The notes: generated by a model from the letters alone, not told the origin. A stretch of DNA of 64,000 nt from Subsaximicrobium wynnwilliamsii (GCF_007997225.1 NZ_VORM01000001.1:1-64000); one strand, 5' to 3'; positions 9,680-19,842 are shown, counted from the stretch's first letter. A program made the numbers and translations.

Positions 9680-12600
9680 TTAAAATTCAACTTTTGCACC
9701 TAAGCTAAAGGTTGTTACTGGAGTATACGCTCCCGAATTAGTAGTTGCAATTGCCGTAGTAGGGTTAAGACCTCGTCTAGCAGACAACATCATTAGATTA
9801 TCACCAGCAACAAACAATCTAAATGTAGACAGTCCAATTGCATCAATAGCAGCTTTTGGCAATGTATAACCCAAATTAATGTTATTTAAAGCAAAGAAGT
9901 CTGACCTGGTTAAAAACCGCGTGGAAAAAGCGTTTTGTTGGGCATCAGTGCCAAATTGAGCTGAAGTCCTTGGTACATCGGTAATGTCCCCAGGTTGCTG
10001 CCACGCATTTCTTATATCAGTATGGAAATTGTCTGCACCCACAAGATCATTACCCATTAATACTGAGTACCCTGCATCATAAGTGTATCCTCCTAAACTA
10101 TAGCTAAATTGCGCTGAGACATCGAAGTTTTTGACTCCTAGATTTAATCTAAATCCCCCTCTTATTTTAGGAATAGCAGATTTCCCAACAAATCTTTGGG
10201 TAGCATTGGCATAAGTATCTGTAACAGTGCGGCCTATTTGAGCACCAGGATTTTCGTCTTGATAGGTAAATAAGTTTGATATTTGTGTGTCACCAGCGTT
10301 GAATATACCATCATTATTGATATCATCATAATAGAGATTCCAAAGTGCCGCACCATTTCCTGGATCTACACCTGCCCATTCTCTCATAAACCAGTCAAAT
10401 ATAGATTTCCCTTTGGCCAAGTTATTATTATCATCAAAAACCAATGGCTCTGATTGACCTCGTCCTGTAGGCATTCTAGTGATCTCATTATCAAAAATTT
10501 CACCATTTACATTAACCGATAACCTTAAATTCTCATTTTCGATAATTTTCCCTACGACATTAAATTCAATCCCTCGGTTAGTCAACTCTCCATCATTGTA
10601 TTGAAAGAGCGAAGATCCGATAGAAGGAAACAAATTTTCTGTGAAAAATAGATTCGTAGTCCTCTTATCATAAAGATCAACATCAACATTCAATCGATTT
10701 CCCAACCATGAACTTTCAAATCCAACTTGAGCAATATTAGATGTTTCCCAAGTTAAGTCAGGATTAGCCAATGTTGCGCTTTCTGTAAAACTATAACTAC
10801 CATCTGATGTTGAGTTAATTAGTTGGATTTGATATCCGTATTGTAGACTTGTACCTTGATCACCAATTGCCCCATAACTAGCTTTTAATTTTAAGAAATC
10901 TAAAAAGCGTATATCCGACATAAAATCTTCTTTCGTAACAATCCACCCTAAACCAACAGAACCAAAAGTTCCCCATTTATTATTCTTAAAACGAGAGGAC
11001 CCATCACGTCTAATTGAACCCGTAACATAATACTTGTTATCGTAATTATAGTTCAATTGCGAAAAGTAACTATCTAAAGTCCACCCTTGAGTAAATGATG
11101 AAGCTCTTCCAAATGGAAATGTGTACTGATTTAAATCCAATGTATTTGGTAAAATTGCTGTCTGAGATCCAGCAGCAATAGTTTTAAATCTATCTTCCGT
11201 AGACTCATGAGCAACAAAAAATTCCACACTATGCTGACCAAATGATTGGTTATAGCGAAGTAATTGTAAGAAATTTTGATTGGTGCTTAAATCATCGTCC
11301 AAAAACAGATTTCCACCTGTAGCGGCAGCTCCTCCATAAAAAGAATTTCCACGACTTGCATTTTTAGCAGACTGAAATTGACCGCTATATCTCATCTCAA
11401 AATTTAACCAATCTGTCATTTTTACTCCTACATTAAAATTACCTAATAACGTCGTTATATCTGATTGAGATAAATCATAAGTTGCAACACCAACAGCATT
11501 TGTATTAGTCCATGCCCTTCTTCCTAAACCATAATCATACTGAGAACCCCCGAATATAGGGTCAGATACGAGGCTACCATCCTGATCTCTCAGAAACACA
11601 TCATATATGGCCGGAGTAGTATTTACTAATGCGAATATATTGCCAGAACTTCCAGTATCGCCTTCGGCATCAGAAGAATTTCTAGAACGTGCTCCAGTAT
11701 ACGCCATATTAGCACCAACTGTTAACCATTCTGTTGGTTTGTGCTCTAAATTAAGCCTAGTGGAATATCTCGTATATCTAGAATTCAAGGCATACCCCTC
11801 ATCATCAAGATAACCTATAGACCCAGCAAATTTTGTTTTTTCATCACCACCGCTAAATTGAACATTCGCTTCTGTTCTTTTACCAGTACCGAACGCCGCA
11901 TCACCAAACGTAGTAGGTGTGAACCTTCGCTGAACATTAGGATCAAATCTACCTGTTGCAGGATTTATTAACTGATTACCTGGCACATTCCAAATATTGT
12001 ATAGACTATTTATACCCACACCGCTACCATCTGCACTATATATATTTGAACTGGCATATTGCGCAGGGTTCGATAACCCATTTAAAGTAGCATTATTTCT
12101 TAAAGCTCGCCAAGAAATCTCTACATATTCCTCTGGCGACTCAATTATGTCATACTGAGGCAAAACTAATGAAGTTACACTTGTAGTAAAATCTGCGCTT
12201 ATCCTAGAAGTACCAGCTTTACCTTGCTTTGTTGTAATAAGGATAACCCCGTTAGCACCTCTCGACCCATAAATTGAGGTAGCCGCCGCATCTTTTAGCA
12301 CAACCATTGATTCAATATCAGCGGGATTAATAGCATTTAAATTGATACCAACCTCTTCACGACTATTATTTGTAAGTGGCGCACCATCTACAACATATAG
12401 AGGCAGCTGATTACCATTAACCGAGCCAAAACCTCTAATTCTCACTTCAGCCGTTGAACCTGGCGCACCAGACCTTTGGACAATATTAACCCCAGCGATC
12501 TCACCTCTCAAGGCTTGGGTAACATTAGAAACAATCTTGTTTTCTATTTCTTCAATATCTACAATGGAAGCTGTTCCTGTAAAGGCTTCTTTAGTGGTAC

Positions 12601-12934
12601 TACTATAACCTACTACAACAACTTCTTCCAATGCATTGTCAAACTCCAAGGCGACATCATATACATTAGATGCACCCATTGTAATTTCGGCAGTTTTAGT
12701 TCCTACATAAGAAAAAACCAAAACATCCCCAGTATTGGCAGTGATGGAATATCTACCATCAAAATCCGTTTGCACCCCTCTTGTGGTGCCTTTAACAATT
12801 ACTGATGCTCCTGGCAACGGCAAACCGTCTTCAGAAGTTGTAACTGTTCCTGTGACCGTCTTCTCTTGTGCGTAAGAGAAAGACATCACGCACGCCATAA
12901 ATAGCGTCATTAACCATGTTAATTTTAATTTCAT
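9680..12934 (-). CDS. SusC/RagA family TonB-linked outer-membrane protein
   Basis: A 1084-residue TonB-dependent transporter of the SusC/RagA family. In order: signal peptide (1-22), a carboxypeptidase-regulatory-like domain (about 26-105, TVTTSEDGLPLPGASVIVKG), the TonB-box-like run EEVVVVGY, a plug domain (LPLYVVDGAPL, SIYGSRGANGVILITTKQGK), then a long beta barrel ending in TFSLGAKVEF. It imports a substrate captured by the SusD-like partner, powered by TonB. It is the first gene of a minus-strand unit that continues with SusD and the Calx-beta lipoprotein. The divergent spacer to rnhB (12935-13121) should hold its promoter, but I find no perfect TAnnTTTG there on the minus strand. Confidence 0.95.
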   Translation of the reverse strand: MKLKLTWLMTLFMACVMSFSYAQEKTVTGTVTTSEDGLPLPGASVIVKGTTRGVQTDFDGRYSITANTGDVLVFSYVGTKTAEITMGASNVYDVALEFDNALEEVVVVGYSSTTKEAFTGTASIVDIEEIENKIVSNVTQALRGEIAGVNIVQRSGAPGSTAEVRIRGFGSVNGNQLPLYVVDGAPLTNNSREEVGINLNAINPADIESMVVLKDAAATSIYGSRGANGVILITTKQGKAGTSRISADFTTSVTSLVLPQYDIIESPEEYVEISWRALRNNATLNGLSNPAQYASSNIYSADGSGVGINSLYNIWNVPGNQLINPATGRFDPNVQRRFTPTTFGDAAFGTGKRTEANVQFSGGDEKTKFAGSIGYLDDEGYALNSRYTRYSTRLNLEHKPTEWLTVGANMAYTGARSRNSSDAEGDTGSSGNIFALVNTTPAIYDVFLRDQDGSLVSDPIFGGSQYDYGLGRRAWTNTNAVGVATYDLSQSDITTLLGNFNVGVKMTDWLNFEMRYSGQFQSAKNASRGNSFYGGAAATGGNLFLDDDLSTNQNFLQLLRYNQSFGQHSVEFFVAHESTEDRFKTIAAGSQTAILPNTLDLNQYTFPFGRASSFTQGWTLDSYFSQLNYNYDNKYYVTGSIRRDGSSRFKNNKWGTFGSVGLGWIVTKEDFMSDIRFLDFLKLKASYGAIGDQGTSLQYGYQIQLINSTSDGSYSFTESATLANPDLTWETSNIAQVGFESSWLGNRLNVDVDLYDKRTTNLFFTENLFPSIGSSLFQYNDGELTNRGIEFNVVGKIIENENLRLSVNVNGEIFDNEITRMPTGRGQSEPLVFDDNNNLAKGKSIFDWFMREWAGVDPGNGAALWNLYYDDINNDGIFNAGDTQISNLFTYQDENPGAQIGRTVTDTYANATQRFVGKSAIPKIRGGFRLNLGVKNFDVSAQFSYSLGGYTYDAGYSVLMGNDLVGADNFHTDIRNAWQQPGDITDVPRTSAQFGTDAQQNAFSTRFLTRSDFFALNNINLGYTLPKAAIDAIGLSTFRLFVAGDNLMMLSARRGLNPTTAIATTNSGAYTPVTTFSLGAKVEF

Positions 12935-13097
12935 AAATCAATTATTTGAGTTAGTCTGGCGTAAAAATCATAATAAAAACTTAAAGTGACAAACTTTAAT
13001 GCCAAAACTTTATTAAAATAGTTTGTTTTGAACACTATTTGGATGCCAGAGATTTGATTTGTGAATAAACGCAAAGGAAATCTCCATATTAAAATCT

Positions 13098-13105
13098 TAA
13101 ATTTG
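13098..13105 (+). promoter_or_regulatory. Possible -7 element of rnhB
   Basis: TAAATTTG matches the Bacteroidota -7 element TAnnTTTG and sits 16 nt before the proposed TTG start of rnhB. No correctly spaced TTTG -33 element is seen, so the call is tentative. Confidence 0.4.
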
Positions 13106-13121
13106 TCGAAATTTCAACATA

Positions 13122-13724
13122 TTGAAACTTTCTCCCAATTTTTCTGGAAATGCGCTTGAATGTGGCACAGATGAAGCCGGTCGTGGCTGTCTGGCCGGAC
13201 CTGTTACCGCTGCTGCAGTTATTTTACCCAATACGTTTACCAATGAACTATTGAACGATTCGAAATTGCTTTCAGTAAAAAACAGAGACCTGCTGAAACC
13301 GATCATTGAAGCGCAGGCCCTATGCTTCGCTTACTTTCATATCTACCCAGATACAATAGATGCCATCAATATCCTGAATGCTTCCATTTTGGCAATGCAC
13401 AAATCTTTGGCACTGTTGCAACCCCAAGCGCAATTCATCATCGTGGATGGGAACCGCTTCAAGTCATTCGGCGAAATTCCGCATCAAACCATTATAAAAG
13501 GGGACAGTAAATACCTATCCATAGCAGCAGCCTCAATACTTGCCAAAACCAATCGTGACGCCTATATGGCCGCCATCCATGAAGAATTCCCCATGTACAA
13601 CTGGAAACAGAACAAGGGCTACCCCACAAAAGAGCATCGAGCAGCCATTCGCAAATTTGGCATCACAAAATATCACCGGAAGTCCTTTAGATTATTACCA
13701 GAAGAATTTAAATTAGAACGCTAA
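13122..13724 (+). CDS. rnhB: Ribonuclease HII
   Basis: A 200-residue RNase HII, which cleaves the RNA strand of RNA-DNA hybrids and single ribonucleotides in DNA. The signature GTDEAGRG supplies the first two metal ligands (Asp17, Glu18). The third is in IIVDGNRF, and [17 protein letters not shown] is the other conserved block with the fourth acid. Length is normal. The start is a TTG codon: no ATG or GTG fits upstream of the conserved N-terminus in this frame. It begins 187 bp from the divergent susC-like gene, and the lipoprotein gene follows after 27 bp, so the two are probably co-transcribed. Confidence 0.93.
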   Translation: MKLSPNFSGNALECGTDEAGRGCLAGPVTAAAVILPNTFTNELLNDSKLLSVKNRDLLKPIIEAQALCFAYFHIYPDTIDAINILNASILAMHKSLALLQPQAQFIIVDGNRFKSFGEIPHQTIIKGDSKYLSIAAASILAKTNRDAYMAAIHEEFPMYNWKQNKGYPTKEHRAAIRKFGITKYHRKSFRLLPEEFKLER

Positions 13725-13751
13725 CTTTCTATATTTGCAAAAACCCCCTGC

Positions 13752-16187
13752 ATGAGAACATATTGGTTGCCATTGTTATGCCTACTCTTACTATTTAGCT
13801 GCAAAGATGACCGCAGTTCTAACGCAACGCTATTATCCAAGATTCCTGAAAACGCCGAAATCGTACTTAAAGCCAATAATTTAGATGGTTTTAAAAGCGT
13901 CATCCAAAACAATCAGCTTTTAAAAGAACTGAAAACGCTCGCAACTTTTCAAGACCTAGAACAGCAATTGAAACCCTTGGAGTACATCAATACTGCCAAT
14001 CCTGTTTATATCGCCTTGGCAAAAGATGATAACGATAGTTTGGAGATTAGCGTCATTACTAAATATGATCCACAAATCATCCAATTTGATTCCGTTCCCA
14101 ATATTATGGTGGAGCGCTTTGAGAGCAAAGACGAGTCCGTTCAAAAAATAAGCTTAAACAACACCATTTATTATAGTGCTTATAAAGACAGCATCCTTTT
14201 TCTGTCAAATCGATTGTATTTGGTGGAGCAGTCTTTTGACACCAAACCCATAGCTTCAGAATTACAACGCATCTACGAAACCTCCAACAGCGAGAAATCG
14301 GTTTCCGTTTTAATCAACCATAAACGTTTCGTCCAGAACCTTTTCATATCGACCAACGCGCATTTCAACGCCCAGCAGTTTACCAATTACAGTTTGCTGG
14401 ACGCCGATATATCACAAAATGACATCATCATCAATGGCATCACTACTGCCAGGGATTCCTCAAAAAGTCTAATCAACATATTCAAGGGAAGCATTCCGCA
14501 GGAACATTTAATGCCAACGGTATTGCCTTCCAGCACCCAAGGGTTCTCTAGTTTTACTACAGACCAGATTAAAAAGCTGAAAACAAACCTACAGCTATTC
14601 AAAAACACAGATAGCATTGTTGAGATGGATCGGCTTTTTGATAATGTGATTGAGTTTGGCCAGGCAGAAATTGAAAATACTTCAGTCTTTTTGATGCGAT
14701 CCATCGACCCAAGCATTACCATAGAAGAGTTAGCATCCCAAGATGTTAGCAGCAGCTATAGAACCGTTGATATTTATAGTCATAATGCTCCCGAAGCACT
14801 TTTCTCTACCTTTTCTCCTTTGGTCCCTAATTTAAGGACCTCCTATTTTATCAATTTGGATGACTTTTTTATTTTCGCGGAAAGCAGTGCCACCCTAGAA
14901 AACATCATCGCCGATTACCAAAACGGAAACATACTTGCTGAAGACGAACCCTACAAGGACATGATGAAACACCTCAGTGATGAATCTTCCCTGTTGTTCT
15001 ACGGAAATTCTAAAAAACTGCAGGCCATTCTTGAGGAAAACATTGCAGGTGCGACAGACTTGAACCTTGACGCTTACAAAACAGCTGCCATACAATATAT
15101 ATATGACAGCGATTTTGCACATGTCAATGCTATTCTAGAAACCCATAAGAGCAGAGGCGCTAGCAAATCGGTTTCCGAAACTGTAAATGTCACTATAGAT
15201 GCCAATTTGAGCGCGGCTCCACAATTGGCCAAAAACCATACTAATAACCAAATGGATGTCGCGATACAAGATATCAACAACAACCTTTACCTCATCTCAA
15301 ACACTGGCAAGGTCTTTTGGAAGAAGCAATTATCTGGCAAAATTTTAGGTAAGATTGAGCAAATTGACATGTATAAAAACGGACGCTTGCAATTGGCCTT
15401 TGCCACGGCAAACCGAGTTTACGTTTTAGATCGAGATGGCAAGGATGTTGCGCCCTTCCCTTTGAAATTCAATGATGAGATTACGCAACCACTTTCAGTC
15501 TTTGATTATGACAATAAGCGCAATTACCGTTTAGTGGTCACCCAAAATAAAGCCTTACTCATGTATGACCAACTCGGGCAAGCGGTGACAGGATTTAATT
15601 TCTCTCCCGCAAACAACAGCATAAGCTCCCAGCCCAAACATTTTAGAGTAGGCCGCAAGGATTATATTGTATTTACTGAAGGCGACCACCTCGAAATTTT
15701 AGACCGTGTGGGCAAGCCCCGCATCAAGGTTAAGGAAAAGATCAGTTTTTCTGGCAATGAGGTTTACCTTTACAACGATCATTTTACTACGACAAACACC
15801 AGCGGTGAATTGCTGGAAGTGAATCAAAATGGCCGTGTGAAGCATGAGAATCTCAACCTCAATGCCAATCATAAAATAGCAACCACCAGCAAAACACTCG
15901 CTGCCATCTCAGATAATAATCTTACCATCAAATCGAAGACCATTGCTTTAGATTTTGGAAATTATACTGAACCTTCCATTTTCTATATCGACGATAAGAT
16001 TTACGTGAGCATTACCGATCTACAGGCTAAAAAAGTCTATTTATTTGACAGCCAAGCCAAGCCCACCGCTAATTTTCCAATCTATGGCAATTCAAAAATT
16101 GAGCTGGCCAATATGGATGGCGATTCCAACTTGGAGGTACTCACCAAAGGCAGTGACAATAGTGTGATCATCTATAAAATCAATTAA
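13752..16187 (+). CDS. Large lipoprotein with C-terminal propeller-like repeats
   Basis: An 811-residue lipoprotein of unknown function. The signal peptide ends at Cys17 (LLFSC). Residues about 25-480 are a mixed alpha/beta region with no motif I can name (NAEIVLKANNLDGFKSVIQN near its start). Residues about 490-811 contain repeated WD/PQQ-like strands, for example GKVFWKKQL, RVYVLDRDGKDVAPFP and KVYLFDSQAKPTANFP, which suggest a beta propeller. The final strand NMDGDSNLEVLTKGSDNSVIIYKI resembles an FG-GAP/VCBS-like calcium loop. It follows rnhB closely, a linkage common in flavobacteria. No function can be assigned. Confidence 0.75.
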   Translation: MRTYWLPLLCLLLLFSCKDDRSSNATLLSKIPENAEIVLKANNLDGFKSVIQNNQLLKELKTLATFQDLEQQLKPLEYINTANPVYIALAKDDNDSLEISVITKYDPQIIQFDSVPNIMVERFESKDESVQKISLNNTIYYSAYKDSILFLSNRLYLVEQSFDTKPIASELQRIYETSNSEKSVSVLINHKRFVQNLFISTNAHFNAQQFTNYSLLDADISQNDIIINGITTARDSSKSLINIFKGSIPQEHLMPTVLPSSTQGFSSFTTDQIKKLKTNLQLFKNTDSIVEMDRLFDNVIEFGQAEIENTSVFLMRSIDPSITIEELASQDVSSSYRTVDIYSHNAPEALFSTFSPLVPNLRTSYFINLDDFFIFAESSATLENIIADYQNGNILAEDEPYKDMMKHLSDESSLLFYGNSKKLQAILEENIAGATDLNLDAYKTAAIQYIYDSDFAHVNAILETHKSRGASKSVSETVNVTIDANLSAAPQLAKNHTNNQMDVAIQDINNNLYLISNTGKVFWKKQLSGKILGKIEQIDMYKNGRLQLAFATANRVYVLDRDGKDVAPFPLKFNDEITQPLSVFDYDNKRNYRLVVTQNKALLMYDQLGQAVTGFNFSPANNSISSQPKHFRVGRKDYIVFTEGDHLEILDRVGKPRIKVKEKISFSGNEVYLYNDHFTTTNTSGELLEVNQNGRVKHENLNLNANHKIATTSKTLAAISDNNLTIKSKTIALDFGNYTEPSIFYIDDKIYVSITDLQAKKVYLFDSQAKPTANFPIYGNSKIELANMDGDSNLEVLTKGSDNSVIIYKIN

Positions 16188-16341
16188 TCAAGACGATCTA
16201 AGCGCAGTACTATAAAACCTCAATCCTATTTTTTCTTCGGACGAAACCCAAAACAATTCAACTGTATTCTTTCAAAATGCTACTCAGTAATCCGCCCATA
16301 ATGTTGTAGTATTGTGAACCTAATTCTTAGCCAAATAAAAC

Positions 16342-17391
16342 ATGATCAAACGCAATAAAGCCTCCATATCCAAATGCATCTTGCATAAAGTGGGCAATAA
16401 ATTCAACAGCACCAAGAATGCTTTTTCTGAGCAACCCATAGATTTTGATGAGGAAAGCTATGATATCCTTGTGCCTTACCTCTTAAGACCATTTGGTAAT
16501 CTGTCCGAAACTTACCGCTTTAACCACCACTCCAACGTTGACCTCAACGAGATCAATAGTTATGCCTCCCAATTGCTCAAGGACGACTCTGAATTTGTGG
16601 ACATCTCCAAACACATCGTGACGCACCTATTTGAGCAATCCAACTCCTCACAGATCAAGATTGGCGATGTGATTATCTGTATGGTGCACGATTTGCAATA
16701 TGAAGATTACGAGACCGATGCCATTGGTATTTTTAAAATTGAGAACAAGACCCACTTTTTTCAGACCTATTTGGAAAACAACAGTTACGACATCATTGCC
16801 CAGAAAGGCATTGGCACCAAAAAAGTGGACAAAGGCTGTTTGATACTGAATGCAGCCGATGGTGAAGGGAAAATCGTTTTAAGCGTTGACAACAACAACT
16901 ACGACGCCCAATATTGGATCAAGAGCTTTTTGAACGTTAAATATCCCGACGATTCCAACGAGCATACCAAAAACTACATCGAGATGTGCCGAGACTTCTC
17001 AAAAGATGTGATGCAAGCCCAATTTGGCGGACAAGAGAAAAGCAACTTTCTCGCCAAGACCGTAGACTTTTTCAAGGAAAACGAGATTGCCAATATTGAA
17101 ACCTTCAAGGAAGAGATCATAGCCGATGAAGATCGCATCCAATTGTTCGAAGATTACAAGAAGGTCTATGAAACCGATCATAATGTATTGATCAGAAATC
17201 AATTTGATGTTTCTGATATTGTCCTGAAAAAGCAAAAACAAAAAATAAAGACCGAAATCAAACTAGACACCAACATACAAATCAAACTCGATGTGGATGC
17301 GCCAGATGCTTCGGAAGAATTTTTAGAACGCGGTTACGACGAGGTCAAAAAGATGCATTTCTATAAGGTATTCTTCAATGAGGAAAACTAG
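16342..17391 (+). CDS. Nucleoid-associated protein, NdpA family
   Basis: A 349-residue protein of the 37-kDa nucleoid-associated (NdpA/YejK) family, PF04245 type. The N-terminal block ISKCILHKVGNKFN, the central KIGDVIICMVHDLQYE and DAIGIFKIENKTHFF, and KGCLILNAADGEGKIVLSVDNNNYDAQYWIKSFL fit the family. Its molecular role is poorly known; homologues bind the nucleoid. It is a single gene with about 150 bp before it. A GATTGAC heptamer array starts about 9 bp after its stop codon. Confidence 0.85.
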   Translation: MIKRNKASISKCILHKVGNKFNSTKNAFSEQPIDFDEESYDILVPYLLRPFGNLSETYRFNHHSNVDLNEINSYASQLLKDDSEFVDISKHIVTHLFEQSNSSQIKIGDVIICMVHDLQYEDYETDAIGIFKIENKTHFFQTYLENNSYDIIAQKGIGTKKVDKGCLILNAADGEGKIVLSVDNNNYDAQYWIKSFLNVKYPDDSNEHTKNYIEMCRDFSKDVMQAQFGGQEKSNFLAKTVDFFKENEIANIETFKEEIIADEDRIQLFEDYKKVYETDHNVLIRNQFDVSDIVLKKQKQKIKTEIKLDTNIQIKLDVDAPDASEEFLERGYDEVKKMHFYKVFFNEEN

Positions 17392-17399
17392 AGGGTTTT

Positions 17400-17428
17400 C
17401 GATTGACGATTGACGATTTACGATTTGC
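17400..17428. repeat. GATTGAC heptamer array
   Basis: Four tandem heptamers, two exact GATTGAC and two degenerate (GATTTAC, GATTTGC), lie immediately 3' of the nucleoid-associated protein gene. The same unit occurs five times in perfect register at 26316-26350, again directly after a stop codon. Confidence 0.7.
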
Positions 17429-17480
17429 CCCTAAATCCCAAAAGGAAACTTTTGCTTGCGTCATTGTATTTGGAATTTGG

Positions 17481-17498
17481 TCCCGATAAATATCGGGA
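17481..17498. repeat. 18-bp palindrome
   Basis: Perfect inverted repeat TCCCGATA-AA-TATCGGGA in the spacer before the GreA/GreB-like gene. A similar core (TCCCGAAATCTTTCGGGA) occurs near 32034-32051. It may be a protein-binding site or a small extragenic palindrome; no T-run follows. Confidence 0.5.
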
Positions 17499-17593
17499 TG
17501 GAATTTGGAATTTTAAAATAGAACATTTTTCTATCTGAAGAATAATGCTTATTTTCAAGGGGAAACTCAATACCCATTGGAATTTAAGATATT

Positions 17594-18100
17594 ATGAGCA
17601 GAGGATTTGTAAAGGAAGATGATCAGGAGGAGATTCCCATGGTGCCACCGAGAGCCGATTTGCCAGAAGGGCTCAAAAACTACGTGACCCAAACCGGGAT
17701 GGATCAACTTTTAGCCGAAAAGGAAGCACTACTAAGCGAGATAAAAGCACTGGATAGCACGAATGAAAAAGATAAGCGCATTGCGCACAATCTTATAAAC
17801 TCAAAATTAGACCTCTTAAACGAGCGGATTGTATCTGCAACAATTATTGACCTCAGTGCTCAGCCACAAGAGGAAGTTCGGTTTGGAGCGAGCATCACAC
17901 TAAAAATAGGCAGTAACAGCAAGACGCAACAATTTCAAATCGTAGGTGTGGATGAAGCCGATATTGCCAAGGGTAAAATCTCCTTTGTTTCGCCCATTGC
18001 GAAAGCATTAGTTAACAAAAAAGTTGGAGATACCGCCGTTTTAAAGCGTCCCTCGGGAGATCTTCGCTATGAAATTCTAGGCATCAGTTATGAAGACTGA
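17594..18100 (+). CDS. GreA/GreB family transcription elongation factor
   Basis: A 168-residue GreA/GreB-type factor. The acidic N-terminal segment (GFVKEDDQEEIPMVPPRADLPEGLKNYVT) is followed by a helical coiled-coil region (about 35-80, LLAEKEALLSEIKAL) and the C-terminal FKBP-like GreA_GreB domain (about 90-168, VRFGASITLKI, QIVGVDEADIAKGKISFVSPIAKALVNKKVGD). Such proteins enter the secondary channel of RNA polymerase and rescue backtracked complexes. The N-terminal extension resembles the Bacteroidota GreB-like group. It is monocistronic by spacing. Confidence 0.88.
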   Translation: MSRGFVKEDDQEEIPMVPPRADLPEGLKNYVTQTGMDQLLAEKEALLSEIKALDSTNEKDKRIAHNLINSKLDLLNERIVSATIIDLSAQPQEEVRFGASITLKIGSNSKTQQFQIVGVDEADIAKGKISFVSPIAKALVNKKVGDTAVLKRPSGDLRYEILGISYED

Positions 18101-18159
18101 TTGAAATTTACAACCCGTTCAGTATTTTAGATCATTATTGTCCGACAAAGACTTAAGAC

Positions 18160-18175
18160 CCTGCCGGCAGGCAGG
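18160..18175. repeat. GC-rich extragenic palindrome
   Basis: CCTGCCGGCAGG is a perfect 12-bp palindrome followed by CAGG. It stands out from its AT-rich spacer (18101-18370), which otherwise shows no gene. A related CCTGCCTGCGCAGG occurs near 60551-60564. Likely a dispersed extragenic repeat. Confidence 0.5.
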
Positions 18176-18370
18176 CATAAGACTTGATTCGTAAAAATTT
18201 GAGAATTAAGCCCATCTGATTTTCAATTTCAATTTCTAAACTTAAAATATCTTTTAGAGCTTTGAATTGATTTATAAGAAAACCGAAGCGAAAAAAAACA
18301 TGATTTTGGGCTTTGTATTCTTCCGAAGCCTTGCCGGATTCATTTTAGTTCCCGTAGGCAACAACTCACT

Positions 18371-19069
18371 CTAAGAATTATTCCCTTCAAATAAAACCAT
18401 AAAATGCTTCAGCAATTTCGCTTTGACTTCAGTTTCAGAAATTCTTTCAACGCCTAATTCTACATTTAGTGATGTTACTGCCTTGCCTTTAATTCCGCAG
18501 GGTACAATATTGTCAAAATAACCTAGATCGGCATTGACGTTGAGCGCAAAACCATGCATGGTCACCCACCTACTGGCACGCACGCCTAAGGCGCAAATCT
18601 TCCGAGCAAAAGGGGTGCCTACGCCCAACCAAACTCCGGTTTCTCCAGGGCTTCGCTCGGTTTCGAGTCCATATTCCGCCAAGGTCAAAATGATCATTTC
18701 CTCTAAAAGGCGCAGGTATTTATGGATGTCGGTAAAAAAATTATCGAGATCCAAAATGGGATAACCCACAATTTGACCGGGGCCATGATAAGTGATATCA
18801 CCCCCGCGGTTTATCTTATAAAAGGTCGCACCTTTCTGCTCCAATTGCGCTTCATTTAGCAACAAGTTGGACATTTCGCCACTTTTACCCAAAGTGTAGA
18901 CATGCGGATGTTCTACAAACAAGAAATAATTAGTGGTTTGCATAGCTGTGGCTTCCCGCCTATTCTTGATCTTTACATCCAAAATGCTTTGAAACAGCTG
19001 TTCTTGATAATCCCAAGTATCTTTAAAATCCTTGGTTCCTAAATCTTCTATGTTGATTTGTTTATTCAC
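18371..19069 (-). CDS. lipB: Lipoyl(octanoyl) transferase
   Basis: A 232-residue LipB, which moves octanoate from acyl-carrier protein to the lipoyl domains of 2-oxoacid dehydrogenases and GcvH. The signature NRGGDITYHGPGQIVGYP (87-104) is intact. The catalytic pair seen in LipB enzymes is present as Lys157 (ARKICALGVRA) and Cys191 (VPCGIKGKAVTSL). It starts 2 bp after the stop of the upstream lipoprotein gene, so the two are translationally close. It would modify the E2 lipoyl domain encoded near 47.9 kb. Confidence 0.94.
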   Translation of the reverse strand: MNKQINIEDLGTKDFKDTWDYQEQLFQSILDVKIKNRREATAMQTTNYFLFVEHPHVYTLGKSGEMSNLLLNEAQLEQKGATFYKINRGGDITYHGPGQIVGYPILDLDNFFTDIHKYLRLLEEMIILTLAEYGLETERSPGETGVWLGVGTPFARKICALGVRASRWVTMHGFALNVNADLGYFDNIVPCGIKGKAVTSLNVELGVERISETEVKAKLLKHFMVLFEGNNS

Positions 19070-19071
19070 TT

Positions 19072-19842
19072 TTATTTATCTTCTAGTACCACTTCAAAAT
19101 CCAAGATTTCTGGTGTTCTCAAAACCGACATAAAACTCAGGTCCATAATTACAGTCTTGCGATCTTCGCTAAACGTGACGTCTTCTTTGGAAACCGATTT
19201 AATGGCTCGTGGAAAGTGGTAATTCAATTTATATCTCGAAGACCCAAACATCATTGCGCTATCGCCAAGGCTATCCATCGCTTGTTGGTGCTTCTGTTGA
19301 TCCACAATTTTAGCGCTTCTTTTGAAAGTCTTACCGTCAAAGGCGTAACTCACTTCTGTACTGGCATCGCCACCTAGAGTATTGAAGGGACTGCCAGCGC
19401 CGTTGCCATCTTGATTGACCTCTGTATTCATGCTACTCATGGCATTTAAGCCCTTAAACATCTTCTGTATTTCGCCAATTTTTTTAAATTCAGTAGACAT
19501 ATCGAATAGCATTTTTTTGGTCTCAGGATTTATGCTGATGTGCATCTTGAAGTCCTCCAAGGCTTTCAACTTTTCCTGATCCTCTGTTGGTAATTTTGAG
19601 ATGCTGTCTTTTTTTTCCTCTAATAATTGCTTAAGCACAATGGTAGAATCCATTGTTTTGTCCAAACCTTTCTTCTCGCCTTCAGCACCCATGTTTGCTG
19701 CCATTTCCATAATCGCAGAAGCATCTACTGAAAATGTCATGCTGCCCGATCCGTCTTCATTGATATAGACATCTTCAGAAAATTCACAGCTCGTAAACAA
19801 CAGGGAAAGCGAAACTACTAACAGCGTCAAAAATCTGTTCAT
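19072..19842 (-). CDS. Conserved flavobacterial lipoprotein
   Basis: A 256-residue lipoprotein of unknown function with lipobox Cys19 (LLFTSC). The start of the mature part, VYINEDGSGSMTFSVDASAIMEM, is strongly conserved-looking; the middle is helical and charged (KLKALEDFKMHI), and the end is beta-rich (VIMDLSFMSVLRTPEILDFEVVLED). It is the first gene of a two-gene unit with lipB. I cannot name a family. Confidence 0.75.
   Translation of the reverse strand: MNRFLTLLVVSLSLLFTSCEFSEDVYINEDGSGSMTFSVDASAIMEMAANMGAEGEKKGLDKTMDSTIVLKQLLEEKKDSISKLPTEDQEKLKALEDFKMHISINPETKKMLFDMSTEFKKIGEIQKMFKGLNAMSSMNTEVNQDGNGAGSPFNTLGGDASTEVSYAFDGKTFKRSAKIVDQQKHQQAMDSLGDSAMMFGSSRYKLNYHFPRAIKSVSKEDVTFSEDRKTVIMDLSFMSVLRTPEILDFEVVLEDK

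Noticed and set aside
8172-12934. Polysaccharide utilisation locus
   Set aside because: The SusC/SusD pair has no glycoside hydrolase, lyase, sulfatase or hybrid two-component/anti-sigma regulator nearby, so a glycan role cannot be supported.
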